Positions 36,816 through 50,571 are shown, counted from the stretch's first letter. The stretch: DNA of 64,000 nt from Lichenicoccus sp965213775 (GCA_965213775.1 CBDCAC010000001.1:124001-188000), one strand, 5' to 3'. Notes: generated from the letters alone by a model not told the origin. Translations and numbers: made by a program.

Positions 36816-37180
36816 AGCACCTCCGGCGCGAGCGAGATGATCTTCATGAACTTGCGCGCGCGCAGCTCGCGCACCACCGGTCCGAAGATGCGGGTGCCGA
36901 TCGGCTCGGACTGCTTGTTGATCAGCACGGCGGCGTTGCGGTCGAAGCGGATCGCGCTGCCGTCCGCCCGGCGCACCGGGAACGAGGTGCGTACCACCAC
37001 GGCCTGATGCACGTCGCCCTTCTTCACCTTGCCGCGCGGAATCGCTTCCTTGATGGAGACGACGATGACGTCACCGACCGATGCCGACCGCCGCTTGGAG
37101 CCGCCCAGCACCTTGATGCACTGCACCCGACGGGCGCCGGAATTATCGGCCACGTCCAGGTTGGTCTCGACGATGATCAT
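36812..37180 (-). CDS. rplN: 50S ribosomal protein L14
   Basis: The 122-residue protein opens MIIVETNLDVADNSGARRVQ and ends ARKFMKIISLAPEVL, the strongly conserved L14 sequence. It lies at the subunit interface. It is the first gene of the classical spc block after rpsQ, which ends three bases before it. Confidence 0.98.
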   Translation of the reverse strand: MIIVETNLDVADNSGARRVQCIKVLGGSKRRSASVGDVIVVSIKEAIPRGKVKKGDVHQAVVVRTSFPVRRADGSAIRFDRNAAVLINKQSEPIGTRIFGPVVRELRARKFMKIISLAPEVL

Positions 37181-37183
37181 GGC

Positions 37184-37531
37184 TCAGCTCACCGCCGGCT
37201 GCGGAGCTTCGGGTGCCGGCGTGGCCGCCACGATCCCGGCGGGCACCGCGTCCCCGGCAGGCGCAGCATCCGCGGCCGCATCGTCGCCCATCGCCTGGCC
37301 GTTGCGCGCCACCACCGTCCAGGTCTTGCGCTTGGAGATCGGCGGGCACTCGATGATGCGCACGGTGTCGCCGACGCGGCACAGGTTGGCCTCGTCGTGC
37401 GCCGCATACTTCTTCGAGCGACGGATGAACTTCTTGTACAGCGGGTGGATGACGCGGCGATCGACGAGGACCGTCACGGTCTTGTCCATCTTGTCGCTGG
37501 TCACTCGACCCGTCAGGACGCGCCTCGGCAT
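37184..37531 (-). CDS. rpsQ: 30S ribosomal protein S17 with Ala/Pro-rich C-terminal extension
   Basis: Residues 1-80 are a normal S17 (MPRRVLTGRVTSDKMDKTV, KKYAAHDEANLCRVGDTVRI, ISKRKTWTVV). A tail of about 35 residues made of Ala, Pro, Asp and Val follows (DDAAADAAPAGDAVPAG...), so the protein is 115 residues instead of about 80-85. The tail is in frame and ends at TGA 37184, three bases before rplN. It should project from the ribosome as a disordered arm. Confidence 0.96.
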   Translation of the reverse strand: MPRRVLTGRVTSDKMDKTVTVLVDRRVIHPLYKKFIRRSKKYAAHDEANLCRVGDTVRIIECPPISKRKTWTVVARNGQAMGDDAAADAAPAGDAVPAGIVAATPAPEAPQPAVS

Positions 37532-37544
37532 CGTCCAACTCCTC

Positions 37545-37772
37545 TCAGGACTTCGACGCGGAGGCAGTGGCCCCCGCGCGCTTTGCATGAACCACCGTCT
37601 TGATGCGGGCGATCTCGCGACGCACCTCGCGCACCCGTCCCGCGCCCTCGTTCTGACCGGTGGCGCGCTGGAACCGCAGGTTGAACTGCTCGCGCTTGAG
37701 GTCGAGCAACTGGGTCTGCAGCTCGTCGTCGGTCTTGACCCGCAGGTCGGCCGGCTTGCTCGCACGGGCCAT
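37545..37772 (-). CDS. rpmC: 50S ribosomal protein L29
   Basis: The 75-residue protein contains DLRVKTDDELQTQLLDLKREQFNLRFQ, the L29 coiled helical hairpin, and VREVRREIARIKTVV. L29 lies beside the tunnel exit next to L23 and helps dock trigger factor and SRP. It starts one base after rplP ends. Confidence 0.96.
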   Translation of the reverse strand: MARASKPADLRVKTDDELQTQLLDLKREQFNLRFQRATGQNEGAGRVREVRREIARIKTVVHAKRAGATASASKS

Positions 37773-37773
37773 C

Positions 37774-38190
37774 TCAGGCCTCCCCGATGCGGGTGACGAA
37801 CTTGGTCTTGATCGGCAGCTTCGCCGCCCCGAGTGCCAGCGCCTGCTTGGCGATCTCGGGCGAGACGCCGTCGATCTCGAAGACGATGCGACCCGGCTTC
37901 ACCCGCGCCACCCAGAACTCCGGCGATCCCTTGCCGGAGCCCATGCGCACCTCGGCGGGCTTGGTCGAGACCGGCACATCGGGGAAGATGCGGATCCAGA
38001 CGCGCCCGGCGCGCTTCATCGCGCGCGTGATGGCGCGGCGCGAGGCCTCGATCTGACGCGCGGTGACACGCTCCGGCTCCAGCGCCTTCAGTCCGAAGGC
38101 GCCGAAATTCAGCGCCGTCCCGCCCTTCGCCAGGCCATGTATGCGGCCCTTGTGAGCCTTGCGGTACTTGGTCCGCTTCGGAGACAACAT
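37774..38190 (-). CDS. rplP: 50S ribosomal protein L16
   Basis: The 138-residue protein opens MLSPKRTKYRKAHKGRIHG and contains RVWIRIFPDVPVSTKPAEVRMGSGKG, the universal L16 signature. It helps position tRNA in the A site. Confidence 0.98.
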   Translation of the reverse strand: MLSPKRTKYRKAHKGRIHGLAKGGTALNFGAFGLKALEPERVTARQIEASRRAITRAMKRAGRVWIRIFPDVPVSTKPAEVRMGSGKGSPEFWVARVKPGRIVFEIDGVSPEIAKQALALGAAKLPIKTKFVTRIGEA

Positions 38191-38213
38191 GTTCGGTGAT
38201 CCTCAGCGCCGGC

Positions 38214-38891
38214 TTATCGCTGCGGCGCTTGTTCGGCGGCGCGACGATCCTGCGCCTGCGGGTCATGGGCCAGGATCTCGCCCTTGAAGATCCAGACCTT
38301 CACCCCGCAGGTGCCGTACGTCGTCTTGGCGGTGGCCACCCCGTAATCGATGTCGGCGCGCAGGGTGTGCAGCGGCACCCGGCCCTCGCGATACCACTCG
38401 ACGCGGGCGATCTCGGCACCGCCGAGGCGGCCGCCGCAGTTGATCCGTATGCCTTGCGCGCCCAGGCGCATCGCCGACTGCACCGCGCGCTTCATCGCCC
38501 GGCGGAACGCCACCCGGCGCTCCAGCTGCTGGGCGATGTTCTCGGCGACCAGCTGCGCCTCGATCTCGGGCTTGCGTATCTCGACGATGTTCAGCGACAC
38601 GTCGGTCTTCGCCATCTTCGCCAGATCGCGGCGCAGGTTGTCGATGTCCTGGCCCTTCTTGCCGATCACCACGCCGGGACGGGCCGCGTAGATGGTCACC
38701 CGCGGCTTCTTCGCCGGGCGCTCGATCACCACGCGCGACACGCCGGCACCGGACAGCTTGCGACGCAGATGGGTGCGCAGCTTCAGATCGTCATGCAGCA
38801 GCTTGGCATAGTCGCGGCCGGCGAACCAGCGGCTATCCCAGGTGCGGTTGATGCCGAGGCGGAGCCCGATCGGATTGACCTTGTGACCCAT
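38214..38891 (-). CDS. rpsC: 30S ribosomal protein S3
   Basis: The 225-residue protein begins MGHKVNPIGLRLGINRTWDS, has the KH domain GVVIGKKGQDIDNLRRDL and the C-terminal GTCGVKVWIFKGEI. S3 lines the mRNA entry channel. Start and length are canonical. Confidence 0.98.
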   Translation of the reverse strand: MGHKVNPIGLRLGINRTWDSRWFAGRDYAKLLHDDLKLRTHLRRKLSGAGVSRVVIERPAKKPRVTIYAARPGVVIGKKGQDIDNLRRDLAKMAKTDVSLNIVEIRKPEIEAQLVAENIAQQLERRVAFRRAMKRAVQSAMRLGAQGIRINCGGRLGGAEIARVEWYREGRVPLHTLRADIDYGVATAKTTYGTCGVKVWIFKGEILAHDPQAQDRRAAEQAPQR

Positions 38892-38894
38892 GGT

Positions 38895-39299
38895 TCAGGC
38901 AGCCTTCTGCTGGGGCGCAGCGGCAGCCGGCGCCCGCTCCGCGACGACGATCTTCAGGTGGCTGAAGAACTTCTCGATCTGCGCCGAGCGGCCGCGGCCG
39001 CGGGCGTGGAAGCGGCGCATCACGATCGACTTGCCGACCTCGGCGTGGATGACGACGAGCTGGTCGACGTCGAGCTGATGGTTGTTCTCGGCGTTGGCGA
39101 TCGCGCTCTCCAGCGTCTTCCTGACCTGCTGGGCGATGCGCCGCTTGCTGAAGGTCAGCGTCGCCACCGCCTGTGCCGCCGGCTTGTTGCGGATCAGGCC
39201 GGCGACCAGGTTGAGCTTGCGCGGACTGACGCGGATGTTGCGCGTCACTGCCTGGGCCTCGGTCTCGGATAGCGCCCGCTTGTGCTTGGGCTTGCTCAT
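38895..39299 (-). CDS. rplV: 50S ribosomal protein L22
   Basis: The 134-residue protein contains RVSPRKLNLVAGLIRNKPAAQA and the extended loop MRRFHARGRGRSAQIEKFFSH that reaches into the exit tunnel (macrolide site). An Ala-rich tail follows. The rpsC start is three bases downstream. Confidence 0.98.
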   Translation of the reverse strand: MSKPKHKRALSETEAQAVTRNIRVSPRKLNLVAGLIRNKPAAQAVATLTFSKRRIAQQVRKTLESAIANAENNHQLDVDQLVVIHAEVGKSIVMRRFHARGRGRSAQIEKFFSHLKIVVAERAPAAAAPQQKAA

Positions 39300-39300
39300 G

Positions 39301-39579
39301 TCAGCCGCGCCTCGCCTTCTTGTCCGACGAGTGCCCGGTGAAGGTGCGCGTCGGCGAGAACTCGCCGAACTTGTGCCCGACCATGTTCTCGCTGACCTGC
39401 ACCGGCAGGAACTTGTGCCCGTTATAGACGCCGAAGGTCAGGCCCACGAAGTTCGGCAGGATCGTCGAGCGACGCGACCAGATCTTGATCACCTCGTTGC
39501 GGCCCGAAGCGCGCGACGCCTCGGCCTTGTTCAGCAGATACCCGTCCACGAACGGGCCCTTCCAGACGGAACGTGCCAT
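39301..39579 (-). CDS. rpsS: 30S ribosomal protein S19
   Basis: The 92-residue protein opens MARSVWKGPFVDGYLL and contains WSRRSTILPNFVGLTFGVYNG and GHKFGEFSPTRTF, the invariant S19 blocks. It sits in the head of the small subunit. Confidence 0.98.
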   Translation of the reverse strand: MARSVWKGPFVDGYLLNKAEASRASGRNEVIKIWSRRSTILPNFVGLTFGVYNGHKFLPVQVSENMVGHKFGEFSPTRTFTGHSSDKKARRG

Positions 39580-39609
39580 CTTATGTGCCCCTCACTTGCC
39601 CAGCGCTGC

Positions 39610-40440
39610 TCACTTGCCGACCTTGCGGCGACGGATGATCAGGCTGTCGGTGCGCTTGTTGACGCGCGTCTTGTAGCCCTTGGTCGGCTTGCCCCACGGC
39701 GTGACCGGATGACGCCCGCCGGAGGTGCGGCCCTCGCCGCCGCCGTGCGGATGGTCGACCGGGTTCATCACCACGCCGCGGTTGTGCGGACGCCGGCCGA
39801 GCCAGCGCGAGCGTCCGGCCTTGCCGACCGACTGGTTCATGTTGTCCGGATTGGACACCGCACCCACCGTCGCCATGCATTCCGAGCGCACGACGCGCAC
39901 CTCGCCCGACTGCAGCTTGATCTGCGCGTACCCTGAGTCCTTGCCGACCAGCTGGGCGTAGGTGCCTGCCGAGCGTGCGACCTTGCCCCCGGCGCCCTGC
40001 TTGAGCTCGATGTTGTGCACGATGGTGCCGACCGGGATCGCCGCCAGCGGCATCGCGTTCCCCGGCTTGATGTCGACGCGAGCACCCGCGATCACGCTAT
40101 CGCCCAGCTTGAGGCGCTGCGGCGCCAGGATATAGGCGAGCTCGCCATCCGCGTACTTGACCAGCGCGATGAAAGCGGTGCGGTTCGGATCATACTCCAG
40201 CCGCTCCACCGTCGCCGCCACATCGAACTTGCGGCGCTTGAAGTCGACGAAGCGGTAGGTCTGCTTGTGGCCGCCGCCGCGGAACCGCGAGGTGGTGCGG
40301 CCGTGGTTGTTGCGTCCGCCGGAATGGTTCTTGCCCTCCGTGAGGGTCTTGACCGGCTTGCCCTTCCACAACTCGCCGCGGTCGATGAGGACCGTGCCGC
40401 GCAGGCTGGGGGTGACCGGATTGAAATGTCTAAGTGCCAT
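39610..40440 (-). CDS. rplB: 50S ribosomal protein L2
   Basis: The 276-residue protein begins MALRHFNPVTPSLRGTVLID and includes KRRKFDVAATVERLEYDPNR and GVVMNPVDHPHGGGEGRTSGG, with the His essential for peptidyl-transferase-centre assembly. Length and order are canonical. Confidence 0.99.
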   Translation of the reverse strand: MALRHFNPVTPSLRGTVLIDRGELWKGKPVKTLTEGKNHSGGRNNHGRTTSRFRGGGHKQTYRFVDFKRRKFDVAATVERLEYDPNRTAFIALVKYADGELAYILAPQRLKLGDSVIAGARVDIKPGNAMPLAAIPVGTIVHNIELKQGAGGKVARSAGTYAQLVGKDSGYAQIKLQSGEVRVVRSECMATVGAVSNPDNMNQSVGKAGRSRWLGRRPHNRGVVMNPVDHPHGGGEGRTSGGRHPVTPWGKPTKGYKTRVNKRTDSLIIRRRKVGK

Positions 40441-40467
40441 CGTTGCTCTCTCGCGCTCGCCGGGGCG

Positions 40468-40803
40468 TCAGGACAGGCGGGCGGACAGGTCGATCGACTG
40501 CCCTTCCGCGAGCTGCACGTAGGCCTTCTTGACGTCCGAGCGCACGCCCGGACGGCCACGGAAGCGCTTGGTCTTGCCCTTCTGCACCAGCGTGTTGACC
40601 CCGGTCACCTTGACCTTGAACAGGCCCTCTACGGCAGCCTTGATCTGCGGCTTCGACGCCGAGATCGCGACCCGGAACACCACCTGGTTACGCTCCGACA
40701 GCGCGGTGGCCTTCTCGGTGATCACCGGCGAGCGCACGATGTCGAACATCGCCTCGCGCGAGAGGTTGGCCGCACGCCTGCGTATCGCCAGGATGTCGGT
40801 CAT
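40468..40803 (-). CDS. rplW: 50S ribosomal protein L23
   Basis: The 111-residue protein contains DIVRSPVITEKATAL and KVKVTGVNTLVQKGKTKRF, typical of L23, the docking site for trigger factor and SRP at the tunnel exit. A 15-residue N-terminal stretch precedes the core. Its ATG overlaps the rplD stop (ATGA). Confidence 0.97.
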   Translation of the reverse strand: MTDILAIRRRAANLSREAMFDIVRSPVITEKATALSERNQVVFRVAISASKPQIKAAVEGLFKVKVTGVNTLVQKGKTKRFRGRPGVRSDVKKAYVQLAEGQSIDLSARLS

Positions 40804-41441
40804 GCCGCCTGCTCCTTCGCAGTATCGCCGCCGAGGCGCCGCGTCAGGCCGTCGAGCCCCGCGCGGGTGATCGCCAGCACCTCGTGGTTGAGGATGTCGT
40901 AGACGTTCAGGCCGATGATCGGCAGCACGTCGATCCTGGGCAGGTTTCGCGCCGCGCGCGCAAACGCCTCCTCCACCGTGCCGTCGACGATCAGCGCCGA
41001 GCTCCAGCCCAGCAGCTTGAGCTTCTTCGCCAGTTCCGCGGTCCTGGGCGCGCCGCTCGCAGCGTCGAGCACCACCAGCCGCCCCTCGGCACGCTTCTGC
41101 GACAACGCCGAGATCAGCCCGAGACGGCGCACCTTCTTGGGCAGCCCATACCCATGGTCGCGCACCACCGGGCCGTGCACAACGCCGCCGGTGCGGAACT
41201 GCGGCGAGCGCAGGCTGCCCTGGCGCGCGTTGCCAGTACCCTTCTGCTTGTACGGCTTCTTGGTGGTGCCCGAGACCTCGCCCATGCCCTTCACCTTGTG
41301 GGTGCCGGCGCGGCGACGGGCGAGCTGCCACTGCACCACGCGCGCCATGATGTCGGTGCGCGGGGTGGCCATGAAGAACGCGTCGGACAGGTCGACGGTG
41401 CCGGCGCTGCCGTTGTCGAGGGTCTTGATTTCGAAGTCCAT
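40800..41441 (-). CDS. rplD: 50S ribosomal protein L4
   Basis: The 213-residue protein opens MDFEIKTLDNGSAGTVDL and contains KPYKQKGTGNARQGSLRSPQFRTGG, the tunnel-constriction loop. In E. coli L4 represses its own S10 operon; whether this applies here is unknown. Start ATG 41441 gives the canonical N-terminus. Confidence 0.98.
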   Translation of the reverse strand: MDFEIKTLDNGSAGTVDLSDAFFMATPRTDIMARVVQWQLARRRAGTHKVKGMGEVSGTTKKPYKQKGTGNARQGSLRSPQFRTGGVVHGPVVRDHGYGLPKKVRRLGLISALSQKRAEGRLVVLDAASGAPRTAELAKKLKLLGWSSALIVDGTVEEAFARAARNLPRIDVLPIIGLNVYDILNHEVLAITRAGLDGLTRRLGGDTAKEQAA

Positions 41442-41451
41442 CGCCTCTTCC

Positions 41452-42168
41452 TCAGTCGGCCGCGGGCGCGGTCGGCGCCGTCTCGACCAGGCCGGTGTCA
41501 AGCAAGCCGGCCGGATAGGGCGCGTCCGCATGGCGCGGCTTCTTGACCGCGTCGCGCACCAGGACGAAGTCGTTCTTGGCGCCGGGGATCGCGCCGCGCA
41601 CCATCAGCAGGTTTCGCGCCGCGTCCACGGCGGCGATCTCGAGGTTCAGCGTGGTCACCCGCTCATGGCCGAGATGGCCGGCCATCTTCTTGTTCTTGAA
41701 GGTCTTGCCGGGATCCTGCCGATTGCCGGTGGAACCCAGCGAGCGATGGCTGACCGACACGCCGTGGCTCGCCTCCAGGCCGGCGAAGTTCCAGCGCTTC
41801 ATGCCCCCGGCGAAACCCTTGCCCTTGCTGGTGCCGGTGACGTCGACCTTCTGGCCAACCACGAAATGCGCCGCCGACAGCATGGCGCCGGTCTCCAGTA
41901 CCGCGTCGGGGGAGACGCGGAACTCGATCAGTTTACGCTTCGGCTCCACCTTCAGCTTGGCGAAGTGACCGCGGTTCGGCTGCGTCACGTTCTTCACCTT
42001 GGCGGTGCCGCTGCCGAGCTGGAGCGCCACGTAATGGTCGCGCTCCTCGGTGCGGACATCCACCACCTGGAGCTTGTCCAGGTGCAGGACCGTCACCGGC
42101 ACGTGGGTGCCATCGTCCTTGAAGATGCGGGACATGCCCAGCTTCTTCGCGATCAATCCGGTGCGCAT
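41452..42168 (-). CDS. rplC: 50S ribosomal protein L3
   Basis: The 238-residue protein begins MRTGLIAKKLGMSRIFKDDG and contains GTSKGKGFAGGMKRWNFAGL and GSTGNRQDPGKTFKNKKMAGHLG, the loop near the peptidyl-transferase centre. A variable tail of about 30 residues follows. Confidence 0.98.
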   Translation of the reverse strand: MRTGLIAKKLGMSRIFKDDGTHVPVTVLHLDKLQVVDVRTEERDHYVALQLGSGTAKVKNVTQPNRGHFAKLKVEPKRKLIEFRVSPDAVLETGAMLSAAHFVVGQKVDVTGTSKGKGFAGGMKRWNFAGLEASHGVSVSHRSLGSTGNRQDPGKTFKNKKMAGHLGHERVTTLNLEIAAVDAARNLLMVRGAIPGAKNDFVLVRDAVKKPRHADAPYPAGLLDTGLVETAPTAPAAD

Positions 42169-42193
42169 CGTGTTCGCCTCGCTTTCCTGGACC

Positions 42194-42502
42194 CTAGAGC
42201 TTGATCTCGACGTCCACGCCGGCGGCGAGGTCGAGCTTCATCAAGGCGTCCACGGTCTGCGGCGTCGGCTCGACGATGTCGAGCAGCCGGCGATGGGTGC
42301 GGATCTCGAACTGCTCGCGGCTCTTCTTGTCGACATGCGGCGAGCGGTTCACGGTGAACCGCTCGATATGCGTCGGCAGCGGGATCGGACCCCGAACCCG
42401 CGCACCCGTACGCTTCGCCGTGTTCACGATCTCCTTGGTGCTGTTGTCCAGCACGCGGTGATCGTACGCCTTGAGGCGAATGCGGATGTTCTGGTTGTCC
42501 AT
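42194..42502 (-). CDS. rpsJ: 30S ribosomal protein S10 (NusE)
   Basis: The 102-residue protein opens MDNQNIRIRLKAYDHRVLD and contains GPIPLPTHIERFTVNRSPHVDKKSREQFE. It is a small-subunit head protein and also acts with NusB in antitermination. It begins 50 bases after tuf ends, with no promoter-like sequence in the gap, so readthrough from the str block is likely. Confidence 0.98.
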   Translation of the reverse strand: MDNQNIRIRLKAYDHRVLDNSTKEIVNTAKRTGARVRGPIPLPTHIERFTVNRSPHVDKKSREQFEIRTHRRLLDIVEPTPQTVDALMKLDLAAGVDVEIKL

Positions 42503-42552
42503 TCTCGCTCAGTCCAACTCGTCAGGTTCGGGGCGCGCGCGTGCCGCAGGCG

Positions 42553-43743
<1,191 letters not shown>

Positions 43744-43809
43744 CGTCGTCTCTCCGTTACCGCCGTGTCTCGCCCAAGCCTGGCGCCGGGTATCTCGGGT
43801 TGAAAATGA

Positions 43810-44286
43810 TCACCAACGGTAATGGCTGAAGGCCTTGTTGGCCTCCGCCATCCGGTGCGTGTCCTCGCGCTTCTTCACCGCCGAGCCTCGATTGTTCACC
43901 GCGTCCAGCAGCTCGTTGGACAGCCGCTCCTGCATGGTGTGCTCGCCGCGCTTGCGCGAGCTGTCGATCAGCCAGCGTATCGCCAGCGCCTGGCGCCGCT
44001 CGATGCGCACCTCGACGGGCACCTGGTAGGTGGCGCCGCCGACACGGCGGGAGCGCACCTCGACGGCCGGCTTCACGTTGTCCAGCGCCTCGTGGAACAT
44101 GCGGACCGGATCGGCCGCGGCGCCGCCGCGACGGCGCATGGACTCCAGCGCGCCGTAGACGATGCCCTCGGCGGTGGATTTCTTGCCGTCATACATCAGC
44201 GCGTTCATGAAACGCGTGACGACGACGTCCCCGAACTTCGGGTCCGGCAGGATCTCGCGCTTGACGGCGCGGCGGCGGCGACTCAT
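43810..44286 (-). CDS. rpsG: 30S ribosomal protein S7
   Basis: The 158-residue protein opens MSRRRRAVKREILPDPKFGD and contains RVGGATYQVPVEVRIERRQALAIRWL and KREDTHRMAEANKAFSHYRW at its end. S7 organises the small-subunit head and contacts E-site tRNA. It follows rpsL by 14 bases. Confidence 0.98.
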   Translation of the reverse strand: MSRRRRAVKREILPDPKFGDVVVTRFMNALMYDGKKSTAEGIVYGALESMRRRGGAAADPVRMFHEALDNVKPAVEVRSRRVGGATYQVPVEVRIERRQALAIRWLIDSSRKRGEHTMQERLSNELLDAVNNRGSAVKKREDTHRMAEANKAFSHYRW

Positions 44287-44300
44287 GCGGTGATATCCTC

Positions 44301-44672
44301 TTACTTCGGACGCTTGGCGCCGTAGAGCGAACGGCGCTGGCGGCGCTTGGCGATGCCCTGGGTGTCGAGCACGCCGCGCAGGATGTGGTAGCGCACACCG
44401 GGCAGGTCCTTCACGCGCCCGCCGCGTATCAGCACCACGCTGTGCTCCTGCAGGTTATGGCCCTCGCCGGGGATGTAGCTCACAACCTCGTAGCCATTGG
44501 TCAGGCGCACCTTGGCGACCTTGCGGAGAGCCGAGTTCGGCTTCTTCGGGGTCGTCGTGTAGACGCGCGTGCACACGCCACGCTTCTGCGGGCAGCCCTG
44601 CAGCGCCGGCACCTTGTTGCGCTTGGCGGCGGGCTCGCGACCCTTGGCGATGAGCTGGTTGATGGTGGGCAT
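44301..44672 (-). CDS. rpsL: 30S ribosomal protein S12
   Basis: The 123-residue protein begins MPTINQLIAKGREPAAKRNK and carries TPKKPNSALRKVAKVRLTNG and RGGRVKDLPGVRYH. The two lysines mutated in streptomycin resistance are wild type. It is the first gene of the str block and has its own promoter about 225 bases upstream. Confidence 0.98.
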   Translation of the reverse strand: MPTINQLIAKGREPAAKRNKVPALQGCPQKRGVCTRVYTTTPKKPNSALRKVAKVRLTNGYEVVSYIPGEGHNLQEHSVVLIRGGRVKDLPGVRYHILRGVLDTQGIAKRRQRRSLYGAKRPK

Positions 44673-44991
44673 ACGCCTCTGTCCCGATCCTCTCTGTGCC
44701 GGCCCGCCCCGCCCAGTATCCGCGCCCGCCGCCGGATCACAGCAAAAGACCGCACTCGGAGGGTCATCCCTTCCGCGCGGCGGTCCTCGTCACGTCCGGC
44801 CTGAGTTCCCCGCGAGCGGAGAGCGGCGCCGCACGCTTCGGTGCTGCATTCGACGGCTGCCGCAGACCCTGAAGTCGAGGTCAGCCGAGGGCGCGGAACC
44901 TACGAAGCGGACCGATCCGAGTCAAGCGCCTGCCGGCCCGTGGCCATTCACTTGTTGCTCTCGTGCGGGGACCGCACGCGCAGCCCGGCGC
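44673..44991. other. leader and upstream region of the rpsL operon
   Basis: These 319 bases between rpsL and the FkbM-type gene hold the rpsL promoter at 44897-44925 and a leader of about 220 bases. A perfect 7 bp hairpin (CGTGCGG-GGA-CCGCACG, 44962-44978) lies just past the stop of the FkbM gene but lacks a T-tract. No convincing coding frame is present. Confidence 0.5.
44897..44925 (-). promoter_or_regulatory. sigma-70-type promoter of rpsL-rpsG-tuf
   Basis: On the minus strand TTGACT (44925-44920), 17 bases, then TAGGTT (44902-44897). The preceding CGC and the GC-rich discriminator (CCGCGCC) resemble strong growth-rate-controlled promoters of alphaproteobacteria. Confidence 0.65.
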
Positions 44992-45816
44992 TCAGACCAG
45001 CCCCAGGAAATCCACCGCCGCCTCCGACGGCAGCAGGGCATGGTTCCATGCCTCGGCGTGCACCTGCACCTGCGTCTCCTGCCGCAGCGGCGCGTCGGAG
45101 CGGATCGGCACGTCCACGTAGCCCTCCTCGTCGAGGAAGCGCGTCAGCGCCACGGTGTCGGCGCGCGGCAGCACCTCGATGAACAGCAGCGGACGCGAGC
45201 GCGCGATGGTCCGCCGCGCGCCCTCCAGCACCGCGGCGTCGTGGCCCTCCACGTCCACCTTGATCAGCGTGACATGGTCGCCTTCGCGCGGGTGGCCGGC
45301 CAGGAACGCGTCGAGGGTCGCGGTGCGGATCGCCTGCGCCTCGCTATGCACCGCCTTGAAGCCGGCCTCGAGCGAGCTGCTGGTCTCCATCAGCCCGTGC
45401 TCCTGGGTCGGCACGTAGAGCGTGGCCACACCCTCGCGTCGGCTCAGCGCCAGCGGCACCGCCTCGATGCGCCGGCCGCAGGCGTTGGCGGCGAGGTTGC
45501 GCACCAGCACCTCGAACACCGGCCGGTACGGCTCGAATGCCAGCACCCGCGCCTCCGGCGAGGCGCAGGCGGCGAGCAGCGCATAGAAGCCGGTATTGGC
45601 CCCGACGTCGACCACCAGGCCCGGCGCGCGGGCGACCCAGCCATGCAGCAGCGCCGGCAGCGGCCGCTCGAACGCCGCCCACGAGGACAGCGCTGCGGTG
45701 GCGACGATCTGGTCGCGGCCGCCGAGCCGATCCATGAGCATCACCGAGCCGCCGGGCACCGCGATGGCGAGACGCTCCGCCGGATACGCCGGCTGGGGAT
45801 CAGGCAGGTCCGACAT
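44992..45816 (-). CDS. FkbM family methyltransferase
   Basis: The 274-residue SAM-dependent methyltransferase has motif I VVDVGANTGFYALLAAC, the acidic ribose-binding loop LAFEPYRPVFEVL, and the family motif LIKVDVEGHDAAVLEGARR. FkbM enzymes O-methylate sugars or small molecules. It has no signal peptide. It lies between the rpoBC and rpsL transcription units without evident functional link, divergent from a small lipoprotein gene. Its target is unknown. Confidence 0.88.
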   Translation of the reverse strand: MSDLPDPQPAYPAERLAIAVPGGSVMLMDRLGGRDQIVATAALSSWAAFERPLPALLHGWVARAPGLVVDVGANTGFYALLAACASPEARVLAFEPYRPVFEVLVRNLAANACGRRIEAVPLALSRREGVATLYVPTQEHGLMETSSSLEAGFKAVHSEAQAIRTATLDAFLAGHPREGDHVTLIKVDVEGHDAAVLEGARRTIARSRPLLFIEVLPRADTVALTRFLDEEGYVDVPIRSDAPLRQETQVQVHAEAWNHALLPSEAAVDFLGLV

Positions 45817-45926
45817 GGTTCGCGGTCCTCGCGAGGCGCGGCAACGGCCGACAATTCGTTACGGTAGGCTAGTGAGACAAACTAGGATCGGTGCCATTCC
45901 AGGCTTGGATATCAGAGGCATCGCAC

Positions 45927-46289
45927 ATGAAGCATCTCACACTTGCCGTTTTCGCCGCACTCGGCCTGAGCGCCTGCGCCACGACGGCCAGCACTGGCGT
46001 GCAGACCGATCTGGCGAGTGCCAGGGCCGATCTCAGCCGCGCGGTCGACGCCTACGGCATCGCCAAGGGCATCGCCGACGTCGCGGTCGCAGCCGACCCG
46101 ACGCTGGCCGCCCCGGTGGAGCAGACCGAGAGCGTGATCGACCCGCTGATCCCGAAGGCCCAAGCCATGCTCGCCGAGGCCGACGTGGACGCGCTGCAGA
46201 TCACGCAGCTGGTTCAGGAGATCCAGCAGCAGATCGTCGTCATCGAGACCACGACGGCGCCGCAGGTCAAGGTGGTCGCGAACGGCTAG
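45927..46289 (+). CDS. small predicted lipoprotein, 120 residues
   Basis: The protein opens MKHLTLAVFAALGLSACATT, a lipoprotein signal peptide with lipobox LSAC; Cys18 would be lipidated. The rest is Ala/Asp/Val-rich and mostly helical (TDLASARADLSRAVDAYG, AQAMLAEADVDALQITQLVQ), likely a periplasmic coiled coil. ATG 45927 is preferred over an upstream in-frame ATG because the signal sequence starts there. It is the only plus-strand gene inside the ribosomal/RNA-polymerase block and converges on rpoC. Function unknown. Confidence 0.72.
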   Translation: MKHLTLAVFAALGLSACATTASTGVQTDLASARADLSRAVDAYGIAKGIADVAVAADPTLAAPVEQTESVIDPLIPKAQAMLAEADVDALQITQLVQEIQQQIVVIETTTAPQVKVVANG

Positions 46290-46306
46290 CATCTCGGCGC
46301 CAGGGC

Positions 46307-46343
46307 AAAGAAAAGGCCGGGTGAGGTAATCCTCAACCCGGCC
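46307..46343 (-). terminator. Rho-independent terminator after rpoC
   Basis: On the minus strand GGCCGGGT plus GAGG pairs with CCTC plus ACCCGGCC around an ATTA loop (one bulge), followed by TTTTCTTT (46314-46307). It lies 20 bases past the rpoC stop and probably ends the rplKAJL-rpoBC transcript. It may also work for the converging lipoprotein gene. Confidence 0.85.
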
Positions 46344-46362
46344 CAGTCTTGGGGCCTGCGGC

Positions 46363-50571
<4,209 letters not shown>

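Noticed and set aside
44962..44978. Perfect 7 bp hairpin after the FkbM-type gene as intrinsic terminator
   Set aside because: There is no T-tract on either strand, so it was only noted within the intergenic description.
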